A DNA stretch of 10,213 nucleotides from an uncultured Pelosinus sp. (lineage in GTDB: Bacteria; Bacillota; Negativicutes; Sporomusales; Acetonemataceae). This document shows, one piece after another, positions 1-6,670 of this stretch. The DNA is taken from contig UQPB01000072.1 in the NCBI GenBank assembly GCA_900542835.1, positions 1 through 10,213 on the forward strand, written 5' to 3'. The stretch's first letter is position 1; each line of letters starts with the position of its first letter. The notes beneath the pieces were generated by a model. The model was not told the origin of the DNA and did no database searches. It saw only the letters and a list, made by a program, of their open reading frames with translations. The position numbers and the translations under genes are program-made.

Positions 1-7
1 TACGCTA

Positions 8-84
8 GCAATGGGATCGCGAGGCCATTGCGCAACTCTTGGCGCTTTAGCGCCTCAGTGTTGGCGGCATCCCCCTTGCGGGGA
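8..84 (+). other. hairpin-rich tail of an upstream transcript, unidentified
   Basis: Three short stem-loops follow one another: GCAATGG/CCATTGC (8-14 with 25-31), GGCGC/GCGCC around TTTA (41-45 with 50-54), and TCCCC/GGGGA (70-74 with 80-84). A strong terminator follows at 117-145. The arrangement could be the 3' part of a non-coding RNA, a riboswitch-like leader or simply a structured 3' untranslated region. I compared it from memory with tmRNA, RNase P, 6S, SRP, 5S, T-box and common riboswitch cores and found no match. The 5' end lies outside the window. Confidence 0.25.
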
Positions 85-116
85 ACAACGTAGATGGGGC
101 TTTATCAACGTCCTGG

Positions 117-145
117 AGGCTTCCGGCAGTTGCCGGAAGCCTTTT
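117..145 (+). terminator. rho-independent terminator of the upstream transcript
   Basis: A perfect 12-bp inverted repeat (arms 117-128 and 131-142) is followed by a short T run at 142-145. The innermost A-T pair probably opens to leave a four-base loop. It ends whatever is transcribed from the left edge and separates it from the methyl-accepting protein gene at 270. Confidence 0.8.
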
Positions 146-225
146 GTCATCAGGGAATGCAGCCATTCAAATAGCCGATTGCCACATATTCAAAAAAATG
201 ATTTTAGTTTTTTCTGAATAATCGA

Positions 226-231
226 TATGAT
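226..231 (+). promoter_or_regulatory. possible -10 box for the methyl-accepting protein gene
   Basis: TATGAT lies 38 bases before the start codon in a very A/T-rich stretch (about 185-257). The best -35 at 17-base spacing (203-208) is poor, so the assignment is weak. A sigma-D-like -10 (CGATAT, 223-228) overlaps it, but no TAAA is found at the right distance upstream. Confidence 0.3.
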
Positions 232-257
232 AAAATCAGCAATAAATTCCTGATTTT
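232..257. promoter_or_regulatory. 8-bp inverted repeat just before the ribosome binding site
   Basis: AAAATCAG (232-239) and CTGATTTT (250-257) are perfect inverted copies separated by 10 bases. The right arm directly abuts the ribosome binding site GGAGGTG (258-264). It could be an operator downstream of the -10 box, or an RNA hairpin affecting ribosome access. An 8-bp A/T-rich repeat can also arise by chance. Confidence 0.35.
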
Positions 258-269
258 GGAGGTGGCAAT

Positions 270-1451
270 ATGAGTTTAGCAATGACAGTCTGCGCCGTCG
301 GCGGAACGGAAGAGATTGCCGGTGAACTGCTGCAGGCGGCCGGCCATATCGTCAGGGACAATGTCGTGATGATTGCCAGGACCTCGGCGCTGGCGTCGGC
401 TGAGTCGGCCGATTTATTTTTTACCATGCCGACCCGGGTCGAAGAGTTAAGCCGGACCATCCCCGGCGAAAAAATCCTGGGCTTTGAACTCGTTCCCTCC
501 CGCCGCTTTTTTGTTCAGGTAGCACGGCTGGAACGGGGGACTGCCGTCGCTGTATTTCATAACAATCAACGCGGCGGCAATACCTTTATCAAGAACTGCC
601 ATGCCTACGGTATCGATCACCTCGCTTTTTCCGTCATTCCGTTTCAGGAGCTGCCGGAAGCGGAGACTGCACGGCTGCTGCAGGCTGCCGATTGCATCAT
701 CGGGACCGATACGCTGGTGGCCGAAAGCGGCGTGCTGCAGCAGCGTTACCGGCGCTATCTGAAGCCGGATGCCCGCGTTATTGCCGCCGAGCGGGTCCCG
801 ACAATCGAATCGGCGGCCCTGCTGATGCAGCAAATTACCGCCTTCCGTCACCGCAAGATCGCGCGGCAGGCTGCAGCCTCCGTACAGGAACTGGCCGCCA
901 GACTGCAGCAGATTGCCGCTACCGCCAGCAAGGTTTCCGGTTCTCTGGAAACCGGCGCCGGCGCCTTGCAAAATTTGCAGCAGGGTATTGAGCAGGAATC
1001 CAGCCGCATTGAGGCCGTGCTGCCGGTATCGGCGTCGCTGGCGACGGCAACCGCCAATATCGGCTCCATAGCCGATACAATCCGGCAAATCTCCAATCAG
1101 ACCAATCTGCTGGCCCTGAATGCTTCGATCGAGGCGGCTCGTGTCGGTGAGCAGGGGCGCGGTTTTGCTGTCGTGGCCAAGGAGGTCGGCAAGCTGGCGA
1201 ACGAAAGCAAGCAGTCAATTGAGACAATCCGGCAGGCGGTCAGCGGCGTACAATCCGCTGTCGGTCAGATCGTGCCGGCCCAAAAAGATATCGCGGCGGC
1301 GATGGCGGACTGCCGCCAGCAATGCGCCCGGGTCGTTGCCGACGCTGTCGACGAACGGACTGAACTGCTAAAGATATTTGATACGCTTGATCTGGTCAGA
1401 GCCTGTAGCGACGAACTGGTCAGAACCACGGAATCGCTGGTAAGCGGTTGA
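270..1451 (+). CDS. soluble methyl-accepting chemotaxis-like signalling protein
   Basis: This 393-residue protein has a C-terminal methyl-accepting signalling domain (about 195-393). Its hairpin tip QTNLLALNASIEAAR is at 277-291, followed by GEQGRGFAVVAKEV, the part of the family that contacts CheA and CheW. No signal peptide, membrane helix or HAMP domain is visible, so it should be cytoplasmic. Residues 1-195 form an alpha/beta region with HNNQRGG (97-103) and GIDHLAF (114-120). From memory this resembles the N-terminal sensor region of some Firmicutes sigma-54 activators (PrpR_N-like), but that is inference and the ligand is unknown. The start is supported by GGAGGTG five bases upstream. 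The gene stands alone, with no che or flagellar neighbours, and converges on the glucosaminidase gene with only 11 bases between them. The signalling domain is certain; its output (chemotaxis or another pathway) is not. Confidence 0.9.
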   Translation: MSLAMTVCAVGGTEEIAGELLQAAGHIVRDNVVMIARTSALASAESADLFFTMPTRVEELSRTIPGEKILGFELVPSRRFFVQVARLERGTAVAVFHNNQRGGNTFIKNCHAYGIDHLAFSVIPFQELPEAETARLLQAADCIIGTDTLVAESGVLQQRYRRYLKPDARVIAAERVPTIESAALLMQQITAFRHRKIARQAAASVQELAARLQQIAATASKVSGSLETGAGALQNLQQGIEQESSRIEAVLPVSASLATATANIGSIADTIRQISNQTNLLALNASIEAARVGEQGRGFAVVAKEVGKLANESKQSIETIRQAVSGVQSAVGQIVPAQKDIAAAMADCRQQCARVVADAVDERTELLKIFDTLDLVRACSDELVRTTESLVSG

Positions 1452-1462
1452 AGCCAAATCGC

Positions 1463-2098
1463 TTATCTGCCAGTGAGGATTGCTTCATGGATAGCCTGAA
1501 TCTTTTGCCCGTAAGTACGGCCGGGTACGGCCCATTTGCCGTTTAAGTCTGTCCAGCTAACCGCGCGGCCGAAACTGGCGCTCTTTTTTACCAGCTCATA
1601 GCGGGGGTCGACAATCGGCAGCGATGGCGGACGCCGCGTGCTGTAGGCCAGGAGATGCTGAATCTGAGCGCGAACGCCGATTTCAGCGCTGGCAAACCAG
1701 GCTCCTTTAACGCCGCCGCCGGTAGTTCCCAGGCCGCAATAGTTGTTTTGCAGGGGAATCACATCGCCGCCATAGGCAAAATTGCCGGTTTCATGCAGTG
1801 CCTGGGCAAAGGCGAGATCAGGCCGGACTCCCTCGCGCAGCGCTTCCTGATAAAACAGTTCGACCAGGCGGCGGGGACTGACCGAGATCAGCGGCAGCGG
1901 ATTGCGACGCAGCAGGTAGCTAAGGCATTGCTCCGGCGTTGCCAGCGGTTTGCCCAAAATAGTCAGAGCGAAAAAGTGCTCGCTGCGGAGCAGGCGCGCC
2001 GCCGGCGCTGTATAGGCCGCTGCCGCCGCAAGTGACGGCGGCAGCAGCAAAGCCGCAACCAAAGCGGCTGTAACGGCAGGTTTAGGCCATTTGCGCAT
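1463..2098 (-). CDS. secreted glucosaminidase-family peptidoglycan hydrolase
   Basis: This 211-residue protein has a Sec signal peptide (MRKW, a hydrophobic core, then an alanine-rich cleavage region around residue 28). It is followed by an endo-beta-N-acetylglucosaminidase domain like those of LytG and FlgJ, which cleave peptidoglycan glycan strands. The active-site region is visible as ALHETGNF, with E103 the likely catalytic acid, and NNYCGLG at 118-124. The product should act outside the membrane in wall remodelling, cell separation or assembly of wall-spanning structures. The reading frame extends 20 codons further upstream, but I chose the ATG at 2098 because AGGAGG lies just before it and the signal peptide then starts naturally. 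No wall-anchoring repeats are visible. The control region is weak: CTGACA and TATACC with 18-base spacing lie on the minus strand upstream. The substrate bond is inferred from the family only. Confidence 0.85.
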   Translation of the reverse strand: MRKWPKPAVTAALVAALLLPPSLAAAAAYTAPAARLLRSEHFFALTILGKPLATPEQCLSYLLRRNPLPLISVSPRRLVELFYQEALREGVRPDLAFAQALHETGNFAYGGDVIPLQNNYCGLGTTGGGVKGAWFASAEIGVRAQIQHLLAYSTRRPPSLPIVDPRYELVKKSASFGRAVSWTDLNGKWAVPGRTYGQKIQAIHEAILTGR

Positions 2099-2180
2099 GG
2101 CTGCCTCCTCGGTATGGTATATTCGTTGCCTATTCTTATTGTCAGGCAATCCCGGCAATTACGCAAGCAAAATCAGTAGC

Positions 2181-2216
2181 AAAAAAACGGCGTCATCCAA
2201 AGGATGCTGCCGTTTT
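2181..2216 (-). terminator. probable terminator downstream of pdxK
   Basis: AAAACGGC (2184-2191) pairs with GCCGTTTT (2209-2216), and an inner stem CATCC/GGATG (2194-2198 with 2202-2206) closes on AAA. Read on the minus strand the hairpin is followed by seven U residues (2181-2187). It is about 170 bases past the pdxK stop, implying a long 3' untranslated region. The run GTTTT on the other side is too short to make it a good plus-strand terminator. Confidence 0.6.
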
Positions 2217-2253
2217 CCATTATTGCTGTTTTAGGTAAGTGCTGAATTCATGC

Positions 2254-2292
2254 CCGCAGCCCGGCTTAACGGATCTTTTCGGCTGGCTGCGG
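2254..2292. repeat. inverted repeat in the pdxK 3' region
   Basis: CCGCAGCC (2254-2261) and GGCTGCGG (2285-2292) are perfect 8-bp inverted copies with a 23-base loop. No T run follows on either strand, so this is not a standard terminator. It may shape the 3' end of the pdxK transcript. I see no open frame with a ribosome binding site in the rest of 2217-2382. The part from 2099 to 2180 holds only the weak upstream region of the glucosaminidase gene. Confidence 0.3.
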
Positions 2293-2382
2293 CGCCAGTC
2301 TTGAAAAGAGCGTTGCTATCCAACTGTCTGACTGTCCCTGCCGGCGGCAAAGATTTCTTGTCAGCCTGACTGGTTCGCTCAA

Positions 2383-3192
2383 TTAGTGCTTAGCCAGGCG
2401 GTGCGCCGCGTGATAGGTGGGCCCGATATAGTCATTCAGCCGGAATGAATGCGCAATGGCCAGGGTGACAAAATCTTTCGCCTGTTTGACCGCCGCCGGT
2501 ACAGGCAGACCCTGGGCAAGTCCGGCGGTAATGGCGGCGGCATAGGTACAGCCGGCGCCATGCGTATAGGGCGTATCAATTTTCGGCGCTTCAAACACCG
2601 TAAACTCGCTGCCGTCATAGAGTACATCAATCGCCGCCTCGGTACCAAGCTTGGCGCCGCCTTTGATCAGGACATGCTTGGGGCCAAGGGTGTGGATAGC
2701 GGCGGCCGCGGCTTTCATGTCGTCTACCGAATGGATGGCGATGCCGCTGAGCTGAGCGGCTTCAAAGACATTCGGCGTAATGATGGTTGCGCGCGGTGCC
2801 AGTTCGTTACGGATGCTGACCGCGGCATCGGGGTGCAATACCTCGTCCGTTCCCTTGCAGACCATGACCGGATCTATCAAAATATTTTTCGCGCCGTACT
2901 GGTCAAGCTTTTTCGCTACCAGGGCAATGATCTCACTGCTGGCCAGCATGCCGGTTTTCAGCGCATCGACGCCAATCCCGGCAAGCACGGTGTCCAGCTG
3001 TGCCGCCAGCGTTTCAAGCGGCAGCGGATAGACGTCGTGATTCCAGCCGGCGGCGGGATTCTGAGTCACGATAACAGTTATGGCAGTCATGCCGTAGACG
3101 CCGAATTCCTGGAATGTCTTCAGATCGGCCTGCAGGCCGGCGCCGCCGCTGGTGTCAGAACCGGCAATGGTTAATGCTTTATATACAGTCAT
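2383..3192 (-). CDS. pdxK: pyridoxal kinase, dual-cysteine PdxK (ThiD-related)
   Basis: This ribokinase-fold enzyme (269 residues; B. subtilis PdxK has about 271) phosphorylates pyridoxal, pyridoxine or pyridoxamine with ATP in the cytoplasm, the salvage route to PLP. The N-terminal substrate loop GSDTSGGAG is at 11-19, TPYTHGAGC with the anion hole at 207-215, and VMVCKG in the lid near 110. Cysteines at about 112 and 215 match the pair by which the Staphylococcus aureus enzyme holds pyridoxal as a hemithioacetal. This favours pyridoxal kinase over a pure HMP kinase (ThiD), although family members can do both. The start at 3192 is preferred over an upstream GTG because AAAGGAG lies eight or nine bases before it and the protein then aligns with the family N-terminus. 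It is divergent from a MocR regulator across 129 bases. The nearest terminator is at 2181-2216. Confidence 0.93.
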   Translation of the reverse strand: MTVYKALTIAGSDTSGGAGLQADLKTFQEFGVYGMTAITVIVTQNPAAGWNHDVYPLPLETLAAQLDTVLAGIGVDALKTGMLASSEIIALVAKKLDQYGAKNILIDPVMVCKGTDEVLHPDAAVSIRNELAPRATIITPNVFEAAQLSGIAIHSVDDMKAAAAAIHTLGPKHVLIKGGAKLGTEAAIDVLYDGSEFTVFEAPKIDTPYTHGAGCTYAAAITAGLAQGLPVPAAVKQAKDFVTLAIAHSFRLNDYIGPTYHAAHRLAKH

Positions 3193-3224
3193 CAATGCTG
3201 CTCCTTTCCGGGGGAAAAACTTTC

Positions 3225-3236
3225 TGTTTGCAAACA
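3225..3236. promoter_or_regulatory. 12-bp palindrome in the pdxK leader, candidate operator
   Basis: TGTTTGCAAACA is a perfect 12-bp palindrome. Given the pdxK -10 box at 3246-3251, it sits at or just after the transcription start, where a bound protein would block pdxK transcription. The divergent MocR regulator is the obvious candidate, but these regulators often use direct repeats, so another repressor is possible. The role is inferred from position. Confidence 0.4.
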
Positions 3237-3245
3237 CGCAATTGT

Positions 3246-3274
3246 ATTATATGATAGATTTGAACTGATTGAAA
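3246..3274 (-). promoter_or_regulatory. pdxK promoter
   Basis: Read on the minus strand, a perfect -10 TATAAT (3246-3251) lies 17 bases from TTTCAA (3269-3274), a weak -35. A weak -35 with a perfect -10 suits an activator or a regulated promoter. The same six base pairs read TTGAAA on the plus strand and could act as the -35 for the divergent regulator gene (see the next entry), so the two promoters may compete. A tandem GATT at 10-bp spacing (3257-3260 and 3267-3270) lies between the boxes, on one helix face. Confidence 0.6.
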
Positions 3275-3298
3275 TATACAGAATCGTTATTTTCTATA
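3269..3298 (+). promoter_or_regulatory. weak candidate promoter for the MocR gene
   Basis: TTGAAA (3269-3274) is followed after 17 or 18 bases by TTCTAT or TCTATA (3292-3298). The -10 is a poor match, so this is tentative. Overlap with the pdxK promoter would allow the regulator to control its own gene and pdxK from a single site, as is common for divergent MocR genes. Confidence 0.3.
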
Positions 3299-3321
3299 GG
3301 GACAGATAGGGGAGGAACAGC

Positions 3322-4710
3322 ATGGACCTGATTGTTATGGATCCGCAAAGCCGGCAGCCCTTGTATATGCAGCTTTATCAGCATTATCGCGGTGAAATCG
3401 AGCAGGGAAGACTGGCCGCAGGGGCGAGACTGCCCTCAATCCGCAGTCTGGCCGACAGTCTTTCCGTTAGCAAAATCACAGTGGAAAAGGCTTACCAGCA
3501 ATTGATGAGTGAAGGCTACATCGATAACAGCGAGCGTTCCCGCTATCGGGTGAACCAGGTCGAGCCGGCATTCCCGACAGCCTGGCCGACGCCGGAAACG
3601 CCGACTGCCGCCGCCGCGCCGGAGCCCGTTTATGATTTTGCCAGCGGTGAGATGGACAGCGAGGGTTTTGACTTTAGTCTGTGGAAGCGCTATATAAACA
3701 AGGCGTTTATGTATAAAAACCGGCTGATGGGCTACGGCAGCGGCAGCGGCGAACCGGAACTGCGCGCTGAAATCGCCGCCTACCTGCATCATTCGCGCGG
3801 CGTCTGCGCCTCTGCCGAGCAGATTGTAATTGGCGCCGGCGTCCAGAGCCTGCTCAATACCCTCTGCAGCATCCTCAAGGAAACCTATGGCAGCATCGCG
3901 TTTGAGGAGCCTGGTTTCAAAAATGGCCGGCAAATTTTTACCGACCGCGGCTTTAGCATCATTCCGGCAAGAATGCGGGCGGACGGCCTGGATATGGCGG
4001 CGCTGCGGCAAAGCGCCGCTCAATTAATCTACGTGAGTCCCTCGCATCAGTTTCCGACCGGTTATATCATGCCGGTCGGAAAGCGCCGCCAACTGCTGAA
4101 CTGGGCGGAACAGGTGGAGGGAATTATCATAGAGGATGACTACGACAGCGAGTTCCGCTATTACGGCCGGCCAATCCCAGCTTTAAAAGGGCTGGACCGC
4201 CGCGAAGCCGTCGTCTATCTCGGTTCGTTCTCCAAAGTATTGCCGCCGTCGATCCGCATCAGCTATATGGTGCTGCCGGAACGCCTGCTGGCAGTTTACC
4301 GCCGGAAGGCGGCTCTCTACAAGCAAACTGCTTCCACCACTGAGCAGCTTGCGCTGGCCAGGTATATGGCCGACGGTCACCTGGAGCGTCAGATCCGTCG
4401 CCTGCGTAAACGCTACTATGAAAAAAGCCTGGCGTTCATTGCCGGGCTCAAGGAAATACTGGCCGACAAAGTGGTGGTCAAGGAGACCGAATCCGGCCTG
4501 CACACTATCATTCAGGTGAGATCGGCGGCGACGGCGGCGCAACTGGTGGAACAGGCTCTGGTCAAAGGCTGCCGGGTGGCGGCTGTGGATGATTTTTATC
4601 TGCGGCGGCCGCGGCAGGATTTGCCGCAGATTATGCTGTACTTCTCCAAAATCGCTGTCGCCGAGATCCCGGTTGCGCTTACCCTGCTCCGCCAGGCGTG
4701 GTTTAGTTGA
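3322..4710 (+). CDS. MocR/PdxR-type PLP-dependent transcription regulator
   Basis: This 462-residue protein joins a GntR-type winged helix-turn-helix (about residues 8-75, with LPSIRSLADSLSVSK and the wing ending EGYI) through a linker (about 85-105) to a fold-type I aminotransferase domain. In the second part, EDDYDSEFRY is at 271-280 and SFSK places the PLP-binding lysine at K305; YVSPSHQFPTG is also typical. The domain normally serves as a PLP sensor rather than an enzyme. Length is usual for MocR. Divergent placement next to pdxK strongly suggests control of PLP salvage, as for PtsJ beside pdxK in Salmonella; PdxR in other Firmicutes controls pdxST. The ribosome binding site GGGGAGG lies six bases upstream. 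Whether it activates or represses cannot be read from the sequence, and I left the symbol empty because pdxR is reserved for proven pdxST regulators. Confidence 0.92.
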   Translation: MDLIVMDPQSRQPLYMQLYQHYRGEIEQGRLAAGARLPSIRSLADSLSVSKITVEKAYQQLMSEGYIDNSERSRYRVNQVEPAFPTAWPTPETPTAAAAPEPVYDFASGEMDSEGFDFSLWKRYINKAFMYKNRLMGYGSGSGEPELRAEIAAYLHHSRGVCASAEQIVIGAGVQSLLNTLCSILKETYGSIAFEEPGFKNGRQIFTDRGFSIIPARMRADGLDMAALRQSAAQLIYVSPSHQFPTGYIMPVGKRRQLLNWAEQVEGIIIEDDYDSEFRYYGRPIPALKGLDRREAVVYLGSFSKVLPPSIRISYMVLPERLLAVYRRKAALYKQTASTTEQLALARYMADGHLERQIRRLRKRYYEKSLAFIAGLKEILADKVVVKETESGLHTIIQVRSAATAAQLVEQALVKGCRVAAVDDFYLRRPRQDLPQIMLYFSKIAVAEIPVALTLLRQAWFS

Positions 4711-4743
4711 TGCGGCGGTGCTAAACAGCCGGTCCGGCCGCAT
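4710..4743. repeat. inverted repeat after the MocR gene
   Basis: ATGCGGC (4710-4716) and GCCGCAT (4737-4743) are perfect 7-bp inverted copies starting at the last base of the MocR stop codon. There is no T run after it, so it is at best a weak attenuator. With only 67 bases between the genes, some read-through into the L,D-transpeptidase gene is likely. Confidence 0.3.
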
Positions 4744-4777
4744 ATATTACTGCGAGTCTTTGATGGGAGTTGGCTGC

Positions 4778-5482
4778 ATGAAACCATTACTTATTCGCAG
4801 TTCCCTGTTTTTTTCAATTATGGGTGTGCTGCTGCTTGGGCTGGTGATTGCCGGGGTCGGTCTGGACCTATGGAACGAAATGGAATTAGCGGCGATTCCC
4901 GACCAGCCGGCGACAGCGCCAAAGGGGAAACTCAGTATTGTCATCAAAGTGCCGGCCCGTTTGCTGGAATTGCATGAAGACGGCAAGGTGTATAAAAAAT
5001 ACCGCATTGCCGTGGGCAAAGGCGAAACCCCCTCGCCTGTCGGCGAGTGGATTGTGGAATGGAAGTCGTACCGGGCGGGCGATATATTTGGCACCCGTTA
5101 TCTGTCGTTAAATGTTCCCTGGGGCGGCTATGGCATTCATGGCACGAACCAACCCTGGAGCATCGGCCATTATGCCAGCCACGGCTGTATCCGCATGCGC
5201 AACAAGGATGTTGAGGAATTATTTGAATGGGTGCCTGTGGGAACCCCGGTGCGGATTGAAGGCCAGGTCAGTTCGATCCGGCATACGCTGAAGCTGCATT
5301 CGATGGGGCAGGATGTCGTGCAGGTGCAGCTCCGGCTGAAGACGCTGGGCTATCTCGAAGGCAGGGCCGACGGCTTCTTTAATGGCGATACCGATGTGGC
5401 GGTGAAACGGTTCCAGCATGACAAAGGTTTGAAGCCTAATGGCGTTGTCGACCGCAAAACACTTAACCTGCTGGGGTTATGA
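4778..5482 (+). CDS. membrane-anchored L,D-transpeptidase with peptidoglycan-binding domain
   Basis: This 234-residue protein has an N-terminal hydrophobic anchor or signal (about 8-30) and a YkuD L,D-transpeptidase domain (about 52-165). The catalytic region reads HGTNQP (H121-P126), then SHGCIRM with nucleophile C137 and H135. A C-terminal peptidoglycan-binding domain (about 172-234) follows, with LRLKTLGYLEG and AVKRFQHDKGLKPNG. The family makes 3-3 cross-links between meso-diaminopimelate stem peptides or attaches proteins to the wall, and it resists most penicillins. It acts on the outer face of the membrane. Several upstream in-frame codons overlap the end of the MocR gene; I chose the ATG at 4778 because GGGAG lies about eight bases before it and the hydrophobic segment then begins near the N-terminus. 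The ATG at 4763 is the alternative. The gene may be co-transcribed with the regulator upstream. Confidence 0.88.
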   Translation: MKPLLIRSSLFFSIMGVLLLGLVIAGVGLDLWNEMELAAIPDQPATAPKGKLSIVIKVPARLLELHEDGKVYKKYRIAVGKGETPSPVGEWIVEWKSYRAGDIFGTRYLSLNVPWGGYGIHGTNQPWSIGHYASHGCIRMRNKDVEELFEWVPVGTPVRIEGQVSSIRHTLKLHSMGQDVVQVQLRLKTLGYLEGRADGFFNGDTDVAVKRFQHDKGLKPNGVVDRKTLNLLGL

Positions 5483-5559
5483 CCGCTGTATCAGCGGGGG
5501 AAGAACCGGCAAGGCCGTCAGACAAATCTGACGGCCTTGCCGGTTCCGCTTTAGCGGTC
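5481..5559. terminator. 20-bp perfect hairpin between convergent genes
   Basis: A perfect 20-bp inverted repeat (arms 5503-5522 and 5527-5546) closes on the four-base loop CAAA. An outer 7-bp pair, GACCGCT (5481-5487) with AGCGGTC (5553-5559), extends the structure into the asparaginase stop codon and starts at the last two bases of the transpeptidase stop. Its place between convergent stops suggests a two-way terminator. Neither strand has a real T run after the stem (only TTT on the plus strand), so termination may rely on stem strength or it may be an extragenic palindrome. Confidence 0.6.
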
Positions 5560-6634
5560 AGTATAGCCAGAACATCTCCTGGATCAGGCGGGGATCACTG
5601 GTCCGGGTCAGAGCCAGCATTAACAGAATCCGGGCCTTTTGCGGATTAAAATTGTCGCCGGCGACGAAGTTGTACTTGTCGTCATTGGCCTCGCCGTTGC
5701 GGGCGACAACGCCGTTACCGACACGGGAACTGCGGACAACGACAATGCCGCTTTTCTGCGCCGCTTCCACCGCCGGGTATTCGGCCTTGCCAATGCTGCC
5801 GTTGCCGGTGCCGGCATGGACAATGCCCTTGGCTCCGGCGCGGACGAAGGCATTGATCGCGGCCCCGTCGTTGCCGGCATAGTGATAGACAATATCCACC
5901 CGGGGCAGCTTGCTCAAATTGGTGATGTCGAATTCAGATGCGCTCGTATGCCGGCGCAGCGCCGCCCGGTAAAATAAGGGCTTATCGCCGCTAAAAAAGC
6001 CGAGCGGACCAAGCTCCGGCGCTTTAAAGGTGTCCGTGCGGTCGGTAATTGTTTTAGTGACATCACGGCCGGAATGGATGGTATCGTTAAGCATGACCAG
6101 GACACCTTTGCCGACAGCGTCTTGGCTGCCAGCCAGAATGACCGCGCGATAGAGGTTCAGCATGCCGTCGGCGCTCATGGCTGTCGGCGGCCGCATTGAT
6201 CCGACTAAAACCACCGGTTTTTCACTTTTGACAACCAAATGCAAAAAATAGGCAGTTTCCTCCAGGGTATCGGTGCCATGGGTGATCACAATACCGTCGA
6301 CATCCTGCTGGCTAAGCAGTTGGTTGACTCGTTTCGCCAGCGACAGCCAGACGGAATCAGTCATATTTTCACTGGCGATCTGGGCAATTTGTTCGCCGCT
6401 GACAACAGCGACAGTTTGCAGCTCGGGAACGTTGGCGATCAGCGCATCAACGGGAGCGACGGCGGCGGTGTAACCGACAGTAGTACTGCTTGTCGCGCCG
6501 GCACCGGCAATCGTGCCGCCGGTTGCCAGGATTTTTATCCTGGGCAGCTCAGACGCCTCGGCGAAACAGGCTGCCTGCAGGCTGAACAGAAGTAAAGCGG
6601 CTATGGCCAGCGGCAAAAAAAGTTTACGGTTCAT
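5558..6634 (-). CDS. ansB: exported type II L-asparaginase
   Basis: This 358-residue enzyme hydrolyses L-asparagine to aspartate and ammonia, probably outside the cytoplasm. A Sec signal peptide (MNRKLFLP, hydrophobic core, CFAEA) precedes the mature domain; LQAAC is not a proper lipobox, so I do not call it a lipoprotein. All the type II active-site elements are visible: TGGTIAG with T41, Y55 in the flexible loop, HGTDTLEE with T121 and D122, and GRDVTK with K194, corresponding to Thr12, Tyr25, Thr89, Asp90 and Lys162 of the E. coli enzyme. Length is normal. I chose the ATG at 6634 over a TTG two codons earlier because AAAGGAGAG gives correct spacing only for the ATG. A good promoter lies at 6671-6698, and the gene is a single transcription unit. 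Relaxed specificity for glutamine is common in the family and cannot be excluded. Confidence 0.95.
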   Translation of the reverse strand: MNRKLFLPLAIAALLLFSLQAACFAEASELPRIKILATGGTIAGAGATSSTTVGYTAAVAPVDALIANVPELQTVAVVSGEQIAQIASENMTDSVWLSLAKRVNQLLSQQDVDGIVITHGTDTLEETAYFLHLVVKSEKPVVLVGSMRPPTAMSADGMLNLYRAVILAGSQDAVGKGVLVMLNDTIHSGRDVTKTITDRTDTFKAPELGPLGFFSGDKPLFYRAALRRHTSASEFDITNLSKLPRVDIVYHYAGNDGAAINAFVRAGAKGIVHAGTGNGSIGKAEYPAVEAAQKSGIVVVRSSRVGNGVVARNGEANDDKYNFVAGDNFNPQKARILLMLALTRTSDPRLIQEMFWLY

Positions 6635-6670
6635 TTTCAACTCTCCTTTCCAAAATTTGGTTACATTTTT

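Noticed and set aside
11..217. Open frame of 68 codons on the plus strand
   Set aside because: It runs through the terminator hairpin at 117-145, has no ribosome binding site and shows low-quality, arginine- and cysteine-rich residues.
174..228. Sigma-D-type (flagellar/chemotaxis) promoter for the methyl-accepting gene
   Set aside because: GCCGATT (174-180) and CGATAT (223-228) resemble the -10 but neither has a TAAA element at the needed distance.
447..1088. Long minus-strand open frame opposite the methyl-accepting gene
   Set aside because: It is an antisense shadow of a GC-rich gene, with glycine- and glutamine-rich low-complexity content and no recognisable domain.
1441..1465. TAAGCG/CGCTTA pair between the convergent stop codons as a terminator
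   Set aside because: Only 6 bp with a 13-base loop and no T run on either strand; too weak to call.
2449..3174. 241-codon plus-strand frame opposite pdxK
   Set aside because: It overlaps a clear family member on the other strand almost fully and is rich in arginine and glycine; an antisense artefact.
3436..4023. 195-codon minus-strand frame inside the MocR gene
   Set aside because: It lies fully antisense to a certain gene and has no ribosome binding site or recognisable motif.
4763..4777. Upstream ATG as the start of the L,D-transpeptidase
   Set aside because: The ATG at 4763 would put the GGGAG motif inside the gene and has a weaker ribosome binding site.
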